From F23-B02 sp045601285 (GTDB lineage: Bacteria > Bacillota > Clostridia > Oscillospirales > Oscillospiraceae): a DNA stretch of 57,503 nt. Below the pieces are notes generated by a model. It worked only from the letters and a program-made list of their open reading frames with translations, was not told the origin of the DNA and ran no database searches. Both the position numbers and the translations under genes were made by a program. The stretch spans positions 1 to 57,503 of the forward strand of contig JAZRZJ010000007.1 in NCBI GenBank assembly GCA_045601285.1. Direction: 5' to 3'. The stretch's first letter is position 1. Every line of letters starts with the position of its first letter. Positions 1 through 8,488 of this stretch are shown here, one piece after another.

Positions 1-1
1 T

Positions 2-235
2 GCTCCCGACGATATGATGACCAGACACAGCGTTGAGGAACAGCAGAAGATCCGTCAGGCAATCGTGAATATGCGCAGGATAGAGCAGCTTCCCGAGCTT
101 ACGGAGGAAGAGTTCCCCATTCCCACGGAGGATAAGATTTCCACCGTGTTTGCAGACCACGCCATTCATAAAATCGTTGAGGCATATAACCGCGGCGAAA
201 TTCTTGAAGAAGGCCAGGCTGTCTGGGAGCAGTAA
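2..235 (+). CDS. C-terminal part of an unidentified protein (5' end outside window)
   Basis: The reading frame is open to the left edge and ends with TAA. The first in-frame ATG is at 14, but with only 13 upstream bases no ribosome site can be judged, so this may be the tail of a longer gene. The visible 77 residues are acidic and probably helical, with no membrane segment and no motif I recognise. A strong hairpin follows 11 bases after the stop, so it is the last gene of its transcription unit. I cannot assign a function. Confidence 0.5.
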   Translation, partial: APDDMMTRHSVEEQQKIRQAIVNMRRIEQLPELTEEEFPIPTEDKISTVFADHAIHKIVEAYNRGEILEEGQAVWEQ

Positions 236-246
236 AGTAATATCCT

Positions 247-274
247 AAACCACAGCTTCGGCTGTGGTTTTGAT
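247..274 (+). terminator. Rho-independent terminator with UUCG loop
   Basis: Arms AAACCACAGC (247-256) and GCTGTGGTTT (261-270) pair perfectly over 10 bp around a TTCG tetraloop, followed by a short T-rich tail. It closes the partial gene at the left edge. Confidence 0.85.
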
Positions 275-291
275 TTGAAAAGGATTATGAT

Positions 292-705
292 ATGAAAGTT
301 TGCAAAAACTGCCGTAACGGTATTCCTGACGGCATGAAAATCTGTCCGCATTGCGAAAAGCTTCCGCCGCGCACGTCAAATGTTATTCTTTACCTTGTCC
401 TGACGCTTGTGGCATTTGCGGCGGCTGTATATTTCCGGCCGTTTGCCAATGCGGATATGCTGGAGAAAACATCGCAGGGAATGCTTTGGGTTGCCTTTGT
501 GATTTTTATAGTGTTCGGCGCGATTTTTGCATTTGCCTGCATCTCACTGCTTAAGGCCTGCAAACGTGTTCCTGAGGATAAGAAACTCACAAGACTTGAG
601 CTTATGCACTTTAAAAATGTGCGCAAGCATATTTCCATTGGCCGCCACTATTACGGTGCTGACGGCTTCTGCGCCTTCTGCGGACAAAGAAAAAAGAAAA
701 AATAG
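292..705 (+). CDS. Zinc-ribbon membrane protein, function unknown
   Basis: A 137-residue protein. It begins with a zinc ribbon (C4-x2-C7 and C18-x2-C21), followed by two hydrophobic segments at about residues 29-48 and 65-88 that should cross the membrane. A third CxxC pair lies in the basic tail before KKKK. The ATG at 292 has AAGGA at 279-283 as ribosome site. It stands alone between two terminators. Such 'zinc-ribbon plus TM' proteins are common and mostly uncharacterised in Clostridia. The paired cysteines at both ends may bind one or two metal ions; that is inference. Confidence 0.8.
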   Translation: MKVCKNCRNGIPDGMKICPHCEKLPPRTSNVILYLVLTLVAFAAAVYFRPFANADMLEKTSQGMLWVAFVIFIVFGAIFAFACISLLKACKRVPEDKKLTRLELMHFKNVRKHISIGRHYYGADGFCAFCGQRKKKK

Positions 706-710
706 TGTTG

Positions 711-742
711 AAAGCAGCTTCCAAAAGGCAAGCTGCTTTTTG
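711..742 (+). terminator. Rho-independent terminator
   Basis: AAAGCAGCTT (711-720) pairs perfectly with AAGCTGCTTT (730-739) and runs into a T stretch, six bases after the stop of the zinc-ribbon gene. Confidence 0.85.
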
Positions 743-775
743 CTGCCCACATTGATAAAAATAACCGCAGGTATG

Positions 776-804
776 TTGCAAGGCACAGTAAAAAGTGGTA
801 AAAT
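776..804 (+). promoter_or_regulatory. Sigma-A-type promoter for the methyltransferase/ecf operon
   Basis: TTGCAA (776-781), a 17-base spacer and TAAAAT (799-804) match the housekeeping consensus at 4/6 and 5/6 positions. It sits between the upstream terminator and the ribosome site at 824-828, so it probably drives the run of genes from 842 to truA. Confidence 0.7.
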
Positions 805-841
805 ACTATGTCTAATTATAATTAGGAGATTATCGTCTATC

Positions 842-1702
842 ATGTATATTTCAGATAAATGGCAGGATTTTGAGCTTCTGGACTGCTCCAAGGGCGAAAA
901 GCTGGAGCGTTGGGGCAGTTATTATCTCGTTCGTCCCGACCCTCAGGCAATCTGGGAAACACCGCGGGAAGATGAGCGCTGGAATTGCCGCGATGCGCGC
1001 TACCGCCGCAGTGAAACGGGCGGAGGCTCATGGGACAAGGGCGGTCTTCCTGCAAGCTGGAAAATTCACTACGGTGAGCTGACCTTCAACGTCAAGCCCA
1101 TGAACTTCAAGCACACGGGGCTTTTTCCTGAGCAGGCATGTAACTGGGACTGGGCAATGGAGAAAATCCGCAGCGCAGGCCGTCCTGTAAATGTGCTGAA
1201 TCTCTTCGCCTATACGGGCGCGGCCTCCGTTGCCTGCGCAAAGGCGGGTGCCTCGGTGTGCCATGTTGATGCCGCGAAAGGCATGGTGGCATGGGCAAAG
1301 GAGAACGCGGCGGCTTCGGGGCTTTCCGATGCTCCGATACGCTGGATTGTTGATGATTGTGCCAAGTTCGTAGAGCGCGAAATTCGCCGCGGACGCAAGT
1401 ACGATGCAATAATCATGGATCCGCCCTCCTACGGACGCGGACCCGGCGGTGAAATTTGGAAGCTTGAGCAGAATCTGTGGCCCTTTGTCTCGCTTTGCGC
1501 GGGAGTTCTCTCCGATGATCCGCTGTTTGTCATCATAAACTCCTATACAACGGGGCTTTCGGCTTCCGTTCTTTCCTACGTCACCGAGAGCATATTCACA
1601 AAAAAATTCGGCGGTCATTCCGACTCGCAGGAGCTGGGACTGCCTGTAACGGACAGCGGTCTTGTGCTGCCCTGCGGAGCAACTTGCCGTTGGGAGAAGT
1701 AA
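842..1702 (+). CDS. Class I SAM-dependent methyltransferase, RlmI/RlmK type
   Basis: A 286-residue protein resembling the catalytic part of 23S rRNA cytosine-C5 methyltransferases of the RlmI family (COG1092). Visible hallmarks are FKHTGLFPEQ near residue 95, the SAM-binding motif NLFAYTGAAS near 119-128, an acidic loop HVDAAKG after the next strand, and the catalytic DPPSYGRG near 193-200. The N-terminal PUA domain of full RlmI is missing, which is usual for this short Gram-positive group. The frame is open further upstream, but ATG 842 is chosen because it follows AGGAG (824-828) and the promoter. The stop codon directly abuts ecfA1. The exact nucleotide target cannot be read from the sequence. 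Confidence 0.85.
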   Translation: MYISDKWQDFELLDCSKGEKLERWGSYYLVRPDPQAIWETPREDERWNCRDARYRRSETGGGSWDKGGLPASWKIHYGELTFNVKPMNFKHTGLFPEQACNWDWAMEKIRSAGRPVNVLNLFAYTGAASVACAKAGASVCHVDAAKGMVAWAKENAAASGLSDAPIRWIVDDCAKFVEREIRRGRKYDAIIMDPPSYGRGPGGEIWKLEQNLWPFVSLCAGVLSDDPLFVIINSYTTGLSASVLSYVTESIFTKKFGGHSDSQELGLPVTDSGLVLPCGATCRWEK

Positions 1703-2533
1703 ATGAATATTATTGAAATCAAAAACCTTCATTACACATACCCGGGAGATGAAATTGAAACTCTCATGGGCGTGTCACTTGAAATAGAAAAGGGCAGCTT
1801 TGTTGCCGTTCTCGGTCATAACGGCAGCGGAAAAAGCACACTTGCAAAGCACCTGAACGCAATACTTCTGCCGACTGAGGGCAAGGTACTGATAAACGGC
1901 GTTGACACCTCCGATGAGGAAAAGCTTATGGATATCCGCCGCACAGTCGGCATGGTTTTCCAGAACCCCGACAATCAGATTGTAGCAAATGTGGTTGAAG
2001 AGGACGTGGCCTTTGCCCCGGAAAATCTCGGCGTACCCTCCGGGGAAATCAGAGAGCGTGTTGACAATGCGCTCAGGCAGGTGGATATGTACGAATTTCG
2101 CTTGCACGCGCCCCATTTGCTTTCGGGCGGGCAGAAGCAGCGGGTTGCCATTGCCGGAGTCATTGCCATGGAGCCCGAGGTCATTGTTCTCGATGAGCCT
2201 ACGGCAATGCTTGACCCCAGGGGCAGAAGAGAGGTAATCGAAACGGTCACCAGACTCTGCCGCGAAAAAGGAATAACGGTTGTGCTAATAACCCATCACA
2301 TGAGCGAGTGCGTGAATGCTGATCGCGTTGTTGTCATGTCAAACGGCAAGGTGGCTGCGGACGGAACTCCCGAAAAGGTGTTCTCGCAGGTGGAGCTTAT
2401 GCGCAGCGAGGGACTTGCAGTTCCCGCAACCACGGAGCTTATGTACGAGCTCAATAAAAAGGGCTTTTCCCTTGACCTTGATGCGCTTTCCGTTGCAGAC
2501 TGCGCCGAGGAAATTGCAAAGGCTATAAAATAA
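1703..2533 (+). CDS. ecfA1: Energy-coupling factor transporter ATPase EcfA1
   Basis: One of two ATPases of an ECF vitamin/micronutrient importer. It shows Walker A GHNGSGKST near residue 38, a Q-loop in FQNPDNQ, signature LLSGGQKQR near 140, Walker B VIVLDEPTAMLD and switch H in THHMSEC. At 276 residues it has the normal length. The start is the base after the preceding stop, with a ribosome site inside the end of the methyltransferase gene, implying coupled translation. The order ecfA1-ecfA2-ecfT-truA is typical of Firmicutes. No substrate-binding S protein is encoded here, so this is probably the shared (group II) energising module serving several S components elsewhere. Confidence 0.96.
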   Translation: MNIIEIKNLHYTYPGDEIETLMGVSLEIEKGSFVAVLGHNGSGKSTLAKHLNAILLPTEGKVLINGVDTSDEEKLMDIRRTVGMVFQNPDNQIVANVVEEDVAFAPENLGVPSGEIRERVDNALRQVDMYEFRLHAPHLLSGGQKQRVAIAGVIAMEPEVIVLDEPTAMLDPRGRREVIETVTRLCREKGITVVLITHHMSECVNADRVVVMSNGKVAADGTPEKVFSQVELMRSEGLAVPATTELMYELNKKGFSLDLDALSVADCAEEIAKAIK

Positions 2534-2546
2534 AGGTAAAAAATAA

Positions 2547-3404
2547 ATGTCAGAAATAAAAGTAAGCGGCCTGACACATATTTACAGTGCAGACACGCCT
2601 TTTGAAAAAATTGCAATAGACAATGTTGACGTCACAATACCTCATGGTCAGCTTGTGGGCCTGATAGGTCATACCGGCAGCGGTAAAAGCACCTTTATTC
2701 AGCACCTGAACGGTTTGCTGAAGCCCGGCAAGGGCAAGGTGGAGATTGACGGAAACGACATCAATGCCTCCAAAACCGCAACAAGAGAAGCGCGCTCAAA
2801 GGTCGGGCTTGTGTTCCAGTATCCCGAGTATCAGCTTTTTGAGGAAACGGTTTATCTGGACATTGCCTTCGGTCCCAGGAACATGAAGCTTTCCGAAGCG
2901 GAGATCGACGAGCGTGTAAGGGAAGCCGCCGACCTTGTGGGAGTTTCCGAGGAGTATTTCCAGCGCTCACCCCTTGAGCTTTCGGGCGGTCAGAAGCGCC
3001 GCGTGGCGATCGCAGGCGTCATCGCCATGCGACCGGGAGTGCTTATTCTCGACGAGCCCACAGCGGGACTTGACCCATCGGGCTGCGAGCAGATACTTAA
3101 GACCATCGTTGATTACCGCAATCGCACCGGCTCGACTGTTATTATCGTAAGTCACAGCATGGACGATGTGGCGCGTCTTGCCGACAGACTCATAGTTTTC
3201 AACAAGGGCCGCGTGCGCTTTGACGGAACTCCGGAAGAGGTCTTCTCCAATCCGGAGGAGCTGAAGGAAATCGGTCTTAGTGTGCCTGTACCTACGGAAA
3301 TCGCCGTGGCGCTGATGCAGCGCGGTGTTGAAATCCCGAAGGGAATTTTCACCAACGAGCAGCTGCTGAAGGCTCTCCTTGAAATCGGAAAGGAGGGTGC
3401 CTGA
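2547..3404 (+). CDS. ecfA2: Energy-coupling factor transporter ATPase EcfA2
   Basis: The 285-residue partner ATPase. Walker A is GHTGSGKST near residue 41, the signature is LSGGQKRR near 144 and Walker B is LILDEPTAGLD near 165. The longer N-terminal loop (HIYSADTPFEKIAIDNV) and the FQYPEYQLFE stretch distinguish EcfA2 from EcfA1. The two form a heterodimer that docks on EcfT. It starts 13 bases after ecfA1 with AAGG as a weak ribosome site, and its last base is shared with the start codon of ecfT. Confidence 0.96.
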   Translation: MSEIKVSGLTHIYSADTPFEKIAIDNVDVTIPHGQLVGLIGHTGSGKSTFIQHLNGLLKPGKGKVEIDGNDINASKTATREARSKVGLVFQYPEYQLFEETVYLDIAFGPRNMKLSEAEIDERVREAADLVGVSEEYFQRSPLELSGGQKRRVAIAGVIAMRPGVLILDEPTAGLDPSGCEQILKTIVDYRNRTGSTVIIVSHSMDDVARLADRLIVFNKGRVRFDGTPEEVFSNPEELKEIGLSVPVPTEIAVALMQRGVEIPKGIFTNEQLLKALLEIGKEGA

Positions 3405-4201
3405 TGCTTCGTGATATAACACTGGGCCAGTATTTCCCCGGTGATACCGTTGTCCACCGCCTTGACCCGAGAACAAAGCTTTTGCTGGTCATCGTATATA
3501 TTGTGGGTCTGTTTTCCGCAACCGGCTGGCCGAGCTACGCCATGATTATCGCAATTACGGTTTTATGCCTTGCGATTGCGAAAATCAAGCCTAAATCCGC
3601 CTTCAAGGGACTCAAGCCCCTTATATTCATTATCGTACTCACGGCACTGCTGAATATTTTCTACACCGACGGAACTCCCGTTGCAGAGGGCTGGCCAATA
3701 ACCTGGGAGGGCATTGAAAAGGCGGTTATGATGAGCCTGCGCATCATTCTTCTCATCATCGGCACCTTTACCCTGACCTACACCACAAGCCCCATTGCAC
3801 TCACCGACGGCATGGAGCTTCTGCTGAACCCTCTGAAGAAAATCAAGGTGCCCGTGCATGAAATGAGCATGATGATGAGCATGGCGCTGCGCTTTATTCC
3901 CACGCTCATTGAGGAAACGGACAAGATAATGTCCGCTCAGAAGGCAAGAGGCGCTGACTTTGAAACGGGCAGTCTTCTGCAGAGGGCAAAGGCACTTCTG
4001 CCCATTCTTGTGCCTCTGTTTGTGTCCTCCTTCAGACGTGCGGACGAGCTTGCCGTTGCCATGGAAAGCCGCTGCTACCACGGCGGTGAGGGCAGAACGA
4101 GAATGAAACAGCTTAAAATGGTAAAACGCGACTGGCTTGCGCTGCTTCTCGGCGTCCTGTTCCTTGCCGCGATTTACGTGATGAAACATTTCGGATTATG
4201 A
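3404..4201 (+). CDS. ecfT: Energy-coupling factor transporter transmembrane protein EcfT
   Basis: The membrane scaffold that joins the two ATPases to interchangeable substrate-binding S proteins. The 265-residue sequence has several hydrophobic segments, and two cytoplasmic coupling helices carry the diagnostic Ala-Arg-Gly (QKARGADF, near residue 180) and the related RCYHGGEGRTRM near 222-233. Start and stop overlap ecfA2 (1 base) and truA (4 bases, ATGA), so the four proteins are almost certainly made from one message. Confidence 0.95.
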   Translation: MLRDITLGQYFPGDTVVHRLDPRTKLLLVIVYIVGLFSATGWPSYAMIIAITVLCLAIAKIKPKSAFKGLKPLIFIIVLTALLNIFYTDGTPVAEGWPITWEGIEKAVMMSLRIILLIIGTFTLTYTTSPIALTDGMELLLNPLKKIKVPVHEMSMMMSMALRFIPTLIEETDKIMSAQKARGADFETGSLLQRAKALLPILVPLFVSSFRRADELAVAMESRCYHGGEGRTRMKQLKMVKRDWLALLLGVLFLAAIYVMKHFGL

Positions 4202-4968
4202 GAAATATCGCCTTAAAGCTTCGATATGACGGCAGCCGCTATCACGGGTGGCAGGTGCAGAAGGAGGACGTTTCCGTGTGCCAGACGGTGCAGGAGGCGC
4301 TGAGTAAAATCTGCGAGCACCCCGTGAAGCTTACGGGCTGCGGACGCACGGACGCGGGAGTTCATGCCATGAACTACTGCGCAAATTTCCGCACGGACTG
4401 CCGCATACCCACAGACCGCATAGCTCTTGCGGCAAACTCCCGTCTGCCCGATGATATTGCGGTTCTTGATGCAATCGAGGTTCCCGATGACTTCAATGCC
4501 ATCTCCTCCTGCATCAAAAAGGAATATATTTATAAGATACACAATTCAAATATCAGAGATCCGTTTCTTGTAAAGCGTGCCTGCTTCTATCCGCAGTTTC
4601 TGGATATAGAGCTGATGAAGCGGGCAGGCAAAGCCTTTGAGGGCACCCATGATTTTGCGGCAGTGCGCTCACTGGGTACGGAAACGAAAACAACTGTCCG
4701 CACGGTGCATTGGTGCAGGGTTGAGAAAGAAAACGACCTCATAACAGTGCGCATCTGCGCCGACGGATTTTTGTATAATATGTGCAGGGCAATGGTGGGA
4801 ACAATGGTTTATGCGGCCTACGGTAAGCTGGCACCCGAGGATATCCCCGGGCTGCTGGAAAAAGGCGACCGAAGGCTGACGGGCCCCACCATGCCACCTC
4901 AGGGACTTTATCTCAACAGAGTCTGGTACGACGGAGCCGTCGGCGAGATGATGTTAAGCGAACACTGA
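4198..4968 (+). CDS. truA: tRNA pseudouridine(38-40) synthase TruA
   Basis: Converts uridines 38-40 of many tRNA anticodon arms to pseudouridine. The catalytic motif GRTDAGVHA lies at about residues 49-57 with Asp52 as nucleophile, and the C-terminal part contains the family's FLYNMCRAMVGT segment. Length 256 residues is standard. It is translationally coupled to ecfT through an ATGA overlap. No terminator of the usual kind follows; instead a palindromic intergenic repeat begins about 30 bases downstream. Confidence 0.96.
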   Translation: MRNIALKLRYDGSRYHGWQVQKEDVSVCQTVQEALSKICEHPVKLTGCGRTDAGVHAMNYCANFRTDCRIPTDRIALAANSRLPDDIAVLDAIEVPDDFNAISSCIKKEYIYKIHNSNIRDPFLVKRACFYPQFLDIELMKRAGKAFEGTHDFAAVRSLGTETKTTVRTVHWCRVEKENDLITVRICADGFLYNMCRAMVGTMVYAAYGKLAPEDIPGLLEKGDRRLTGPTMPPQGLYLNRVWYDGAVGEMMLSEH

Positions 4969-4996
4969 ACAGTACGCCATCGGCATATTGCGGTTA

Positions 4997-5075
4997 TTTT
5001 GAGCCGCAAATGCGTTGTTCCCCCTTGAAATACACAAAGTATTCCTGCGGGAAAACGCCTTTTTGCAGCTCAAAA
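4997..5075. repeat. Nested palindromic intergenic repeat, copy A
   Basis: Outer arms TTTTGAGC (4997-5004) and GCTCAAAA (5068-5075) enclose imperfect inner arms (GCAAA..GCGTT..TCCC against GGGAAAACGCC..TTTGC) and a central hairpin GAAATAC-acaaa-GTATTCC. The centre plus flank, AGTATTCCTGCG, recurs exactly inside the larger palindrome at 24.23-24.54 kb. The strand-neutral symmetry suggests a mobile palindromic repeat that can also act as a terminator or mRNA end stabiliser. Confidence 0.65.
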
Positions 5076-5129
5076 TTCTTCGCAATCTGCTCTTGCCGCA
5101 CTATTCACTGCTCGCTTTGAGGAACTCTG

Positions 5130-6113
5130 ATGAAGCATGAAAAAATAATTCCTGTCCTTGTTTTGACCCTGCTGCTCACCGCCTGCGGCGTAACCGGAAT
5201 AAGCTTTTCGACAGATACATACGGCGAATGCTTTGCTGCGGAAACCGCAGTTTTCTGCGTGGACACAGATGAAATCTCCGCCTATGACCTAAACGGCAAA
5301 AAGCTTTTTTCTGAGAAGCACTGTGTCGCAGAGCCCATGTATGACACTGCGGGGAGCTACGCCCTTATTTACGGAGAGAATGATATTTACCTCTCAAATG
5401 GCAAAGAAATAAGACATAATGCGATAAATAATAGAATTATGTCAACCACAATCAACCCGGACGGACACATCGTTCTGTGCGCAGAGGAAGCGGGCTACAA
5501 AGGAAGCGCCACGGTTTTCGATGAAAATTTTACGCCGCTTTACAAATGGTACAGCGCCTCGGGCTATATAATAAAAGCCGCGCTTTCGGAGAAAAATACA
5601 TTGGCGGTGCTGACCGCAAACGAAAAAGGCAGCACGGCGCATATCTTTAATCTGGACAGCGAAGAGGAACAGTATTCTGTTTTTCTCGAAAAAAATCTGG
5701 CAATTGATTTCGGCTGGATAGATGAAAAGCTCTGCATTTTAACCGAAACCGCCGCGTATTTTGCAGATGAGGACGGGGTGGAGGAAACCTTCACCTTTGA
5801 CCGCAGACTCGGAGAATATGCCATTGGCAATAAAAGCCTTGTTGCCGAAATGCAAAATGGCGACGGCACAGGCGAGCTTTTAAGCATAAATATAAACGGT
5901 AAGAAAACGGGAAGCGCGGAGTGCGAGGCAATACGCAGACTTGCGGCAGGCGACGGCTGCTTTGCGGTGATATGCGGAAGCGATGCCGTGCTTTACGGTG
6001 AAAATTTAAAGGAAATCTGCCGCGCCGATGCAAGAGGCGTGCGGAATGTAATGCTCTGCGGAGAAGAAATGCTGCTTCTGCGCGACTGTGACATTTCGGC
6101 AGTAAAACAGTAA
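5130..6113 (+). CDS. Secreted lipoprotein with beta-propeller-like repeats
   Basis: A 327-residue protein with a lipoprotein signal peptide: basic start, hydrophobic core and lipobox LTAC with Cys19 as lipidation site. The remainder has no membrane segment and alternates short beta-strand-like stretches with turns (for example AVFCVDTDEISAYDLNGKKLF and TVFDENFTPLYKWY), the pattern of WD40/PQQ-type propellers. It resembles DUF5711-type lipoproteins of Clostridia, but I assign that only loosely. ATG 5130 has GAGGA at 5119-5123. It may share a transcript with the Clp operon 47 bases downstream. Function unknown. Confidence 0.7.
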   Translation: MKHEKIIPVLVLTLLLTACGVTGISFSTDTYGECFAAETAVFCVDTDEISAYDLNGKKLFSEKHCVAEPMYDTAGSYALIYGENDIYLSNGKEIRHNAINNRIMSTTINPDGHIVLCAEEAGYKGSATVFDENFTPLYKWYSASGYIIKAALSEKNTLAVLTANEKGSTAHIFNLDSEEEQYSVFLEKNLAIDFGWIDEKLCILTETAAYFADEDGVEETFTFDRRLGEYAIGNKSLVAEMQNGDGTGELLSININGKKTGSAECEAIRRLAAGDGCFAVICGSDAVLYGENLKEICRADARGVRNVMLCGEEMLLLRDCDISAVKQ

Positions 6114-6160
6114 ACTGACTTATTTTTCATATATACCCCAACGGTAGAAGGGAGTAAGCA

Positions 6161-8488
6161 ATGCAACCTAAATTATGTTCGAGATGCGGAAAGAATATGG
6201 CTGTAATTTTCATCACGAAGATGGAAAACGGCGAGAGTAAAAATGAAGGACTGTGCTTCAAGTGCGCGCGTGAGCTGCACATCAAGCCTGTTGACGATAT
6301 GCTGCAGAAGCTCGGCATTTCCGACGAGGATATTGACGGCATCGCAGGCGATATGTTGAGCATGCTTGGCGGCGGTGAGGACGTTCCCGAGTTCAGCGGC
6401 GATGAGGCATCTAATGATGATGACGGCAAAACCGCAACCTTCCCGTTCCTCAACCGTCTTTTCGGCGGTGCAGGCGGTCAGAATACGGGCAATTCCGCAG
6501 AGGGCGAGCCCGTTCAGCCCAAAAAGGACGGCAAGGACGGAAAGCCCGCAAAGATGAAGTTCCTTAATAACTACTGCATAAACCTCACCCAGCGCGCACG
6601 CGAGGGTAAGCTTGACAATATGATAGGCAGAAAGGAGGAGCTGGAGCGAGTAATCCAGATCCTCAACCGCCGTCAGAAAAACAATCCCTGTCTCATCGGC
6701 GAACCGGGCGTGGGCAAAACCGCCGTTGCAGAGGGTCTTGCCCAGCGCATTGCCAATGAGGAGGTACCCTACAAGCTTCGCGGCAAGGAGGTTTATCTTC
6801 TTGACCTCACGGCGCTTGTGGCGGGAACTCAGTTCCGCGGCCAGTTTGAAAGCCGCATGAAAGGACTCATTGAGGAGATACGCAGGCAGGGCAATGTCAT
6901 TCTCGTCATCGACGAGGTGCATAACATTGTGGGCGCAGGCGATGCCGAGGGCAGCATGAACGCCGCGAATATCCTGAAGCCCGCACTGTCCCGCGGCGAA
7001 ATTCAGGTCATCGGCGCAACCACCTTTACGGAGTACCGCAAGCATATCGAAAAGGACTCCGCCCTTGAGCGCCGCTTCCAGCCCGTGACCATAAACGAGC
7101 CCTCCATAGAGGACAGCGTTGAAATCCTCAAGGGCATTGCCCATTATTACGAGGAGTACCACGGCGTAAAGATAAGCGACGAAATGTGCCGCGAAGCCGT
7201 CACCATGAGCGAACGCTATATCACCGACCGTTTCCTGCCCGACAAGGCAATTGACCTCATTGACGAGGCCTGCTCCGATGTAAACCTCAAGGATAAGGAT
7301 ATCAACAACCGTATGATAGCCGAGCGCGACCTTGAAAATATCCGCTTTGAGCGTGAAGCACTTATGAGCGATGACGCAACGGGTATGAGCGACGAGGACC
7401 TTGACAGGCGCTATGCCCGCATTGCAGAGCTTCGCAGCAGGGAAATGCAGCGTGAGCAGGAGATTGCGGTTATTGACGCAGGCGGAAAGCCCGAGCTCAC
7501 AACCGAAAATCTTGCCCGCATAATCGAGCTCTGGACAAAGATTCCCGCCTCCAGTATATGTGCCGATGAGTATGAGCGTCTTGCGGAGCTTAACAGCCGT
7601 CTGAAAGCGCACATTGTCGGTCAGGACGAGGCGGTTGATGCCGTGTGCCGCGCCATAAAGCGCAGCCGTGTCGGACTCAAGGCAAAGAGAAAGCCCACAA
7701 GCTTCATCTTTGTGGGCGGCACCGGTGTGGGTAAAACCGAGCTTGTAAAGCGTCTTGCCGCCGACTTGTTTGACTCCCCCGAAAGTCTTATCCGACTTGA
7801 TATGTCCGAGTTCATGGAAAAGTTCTCCGTATCCCGCATCATCGGCTCTCCTCCGGGCTATGTGGGCTATGACGAGGCAGGTCAGCTTACGGAAAAAATC
7901 CGCCGCAAGCCCTATTCCGTGGTTCTGTTTGACGAGATTGAAAAGGCGCACCCCGATGTGCTGAACATTCTGCTTCAGATTCTCGATGACGGACGCATAA
8001 CCGATGCCCAGGGCAGAACGGTCAACTTTGAGAATACGGTCATTGTCATGACCACCAATGCGGGAAGCAACAGCAAGGTCAGCACCATCGGCTTCGGCGG
8101 AACGCTGAACGATATGAGCCGCGAAAGAGCGCTGAAGGCGCTAAACGAGTTCCTGCGCCCCGAGTTTATAAACCGCGTTGACGAGATAATCTGCTTCAAT
8201 CAGCTTTCCGAGGCAAACTTCCGCGGCATAGCGGAGCTTATGCTCGGGGAAACAAAGGACGCCATGGCGGAGCGCGGCATGAAGCTCACATGGGACGAAA
8301 GCCTTGTGGACTATCTTGTAAAGAAGAGCTACTCCGTAACCTACGGCGCAAGAAATCTGCGCCGCACCATTCAGAAGGACGTTGAGGACACGATCGCGGA
8401 GAAGATTATTTCCCGCCGTGGTGAAAATGTAAGCCGTGTGAAGCTCTCCTCCGACGGCGAAAAGGTGAAGGCAGAGGTAAGAAAATGA
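6161..8488 (+). CDS. Clp-family AAA+ unfoldase with N-terminal zinc finger (ClpE-like)
   Basis: A 775-residue HSP100 unfoldase. Instead of a Clp_N double repeat it starts with a zinc finger (C6-x2-C9, C32-x2-C35) followed by a flexible linker, as in ClpE. The first AAA+ module has Walker A GEPGVGKT near residue 181 and Walker B VILVIDEVHN. A short coiled middle region follows, then the second module with Walker A GGTGVGKT near 518. The loop after MTTNAG carries Ile-Gly-Phe (VSTIGFGG), the ClpP-docking tripeptide, so it should feed substrates to ClpP. No CtsR tandem heptad is visible upstream. A ribosome site (GAAGGGAG, about 6147-6154) precedes ATG 6161. The stop overlaps the next gene by 4 bases. 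Confidence 0.9.
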   Translation: MQPKLCSRCGKNMAVIFITKMENGESKNEGLCFKCARELHIKPVDDMLQKLGISDEDIDGIAGDMLSMLGGGEDVPEFSGDEASNDDDGKTATFPFLNRLFGGAGGQNTGNSAEGEPVQPKKDGKDGKPAKMKFLNNYCINLTQRAREGKLDNMIGRKEELERVIQILNRRQKNNPCLIGEPGVGKTAVAEGLAQRIANEEVPYKLRGKEVYLLDLTALVAGTQFRGQFESRMKGLIEEIRRQGNVILVIDEVHNIVGAGDAEGSMNAANILKPALSRGEIQVIGATTFTEYRKHIEKDSALERRFQPVTINEPSIEDSVEILKGIAHYYEEYHGVKISDEMCREAVTMSERYITDRFLPDKAIDLIDEACSDVNLKDKDINNRMIAERDLENIRFEREALMSDDATGMSDEDLDRRYARIAELRSREMQREQEIAVIDAGGKPELTTENLARIIELWTKIPASSICADEYERLAELNSRLKAHIVGQDEAVDAVCRAIKRSRVGLKAKRKPTSFIFVGGTGVGKTELVKRLAADLFDSPESLIRLDMSEFMEKFSVSRIIGSPPGYVGYDEAGQLTEKIRRKPYSVVLFDEIEKAHPDVLNILLQILDDGRITDAQGRTVNFENTVIVMTTNAGSNSKVSTIGFGGTLNDMSRERALKALNEFLRPEFINRVDEIICFNQLSEANFRGIAELMLGETKDAMAERGMKLTWDESLVDYLVKKSYSVTYGARNLRRTIQKDVEDTIAEKIISRRGENVSRVKLSSDGEKVKAEVRK

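Noticed and set aside
527..841. N-terminal extension of the methyltransferase frame
   Set aside because: It overlaps the zinc-ribbon gene, a terminator and the promoter, so it cannot be part of the protein.
6114..6160. CtsR or CIRCE operator ahead of the Clp gene
   Set aside because: Neither the tandem GGTCAAA heptads of CtsR nor a CIRCE inverted repeat is present.
6173..7951. 592-codon open frame antisense to the Clp ATPase gene
   Set aside because: It mirrors the codon bias of a highly conserved gene on the other strand, has no ribosome site and its product resembles no protein family.
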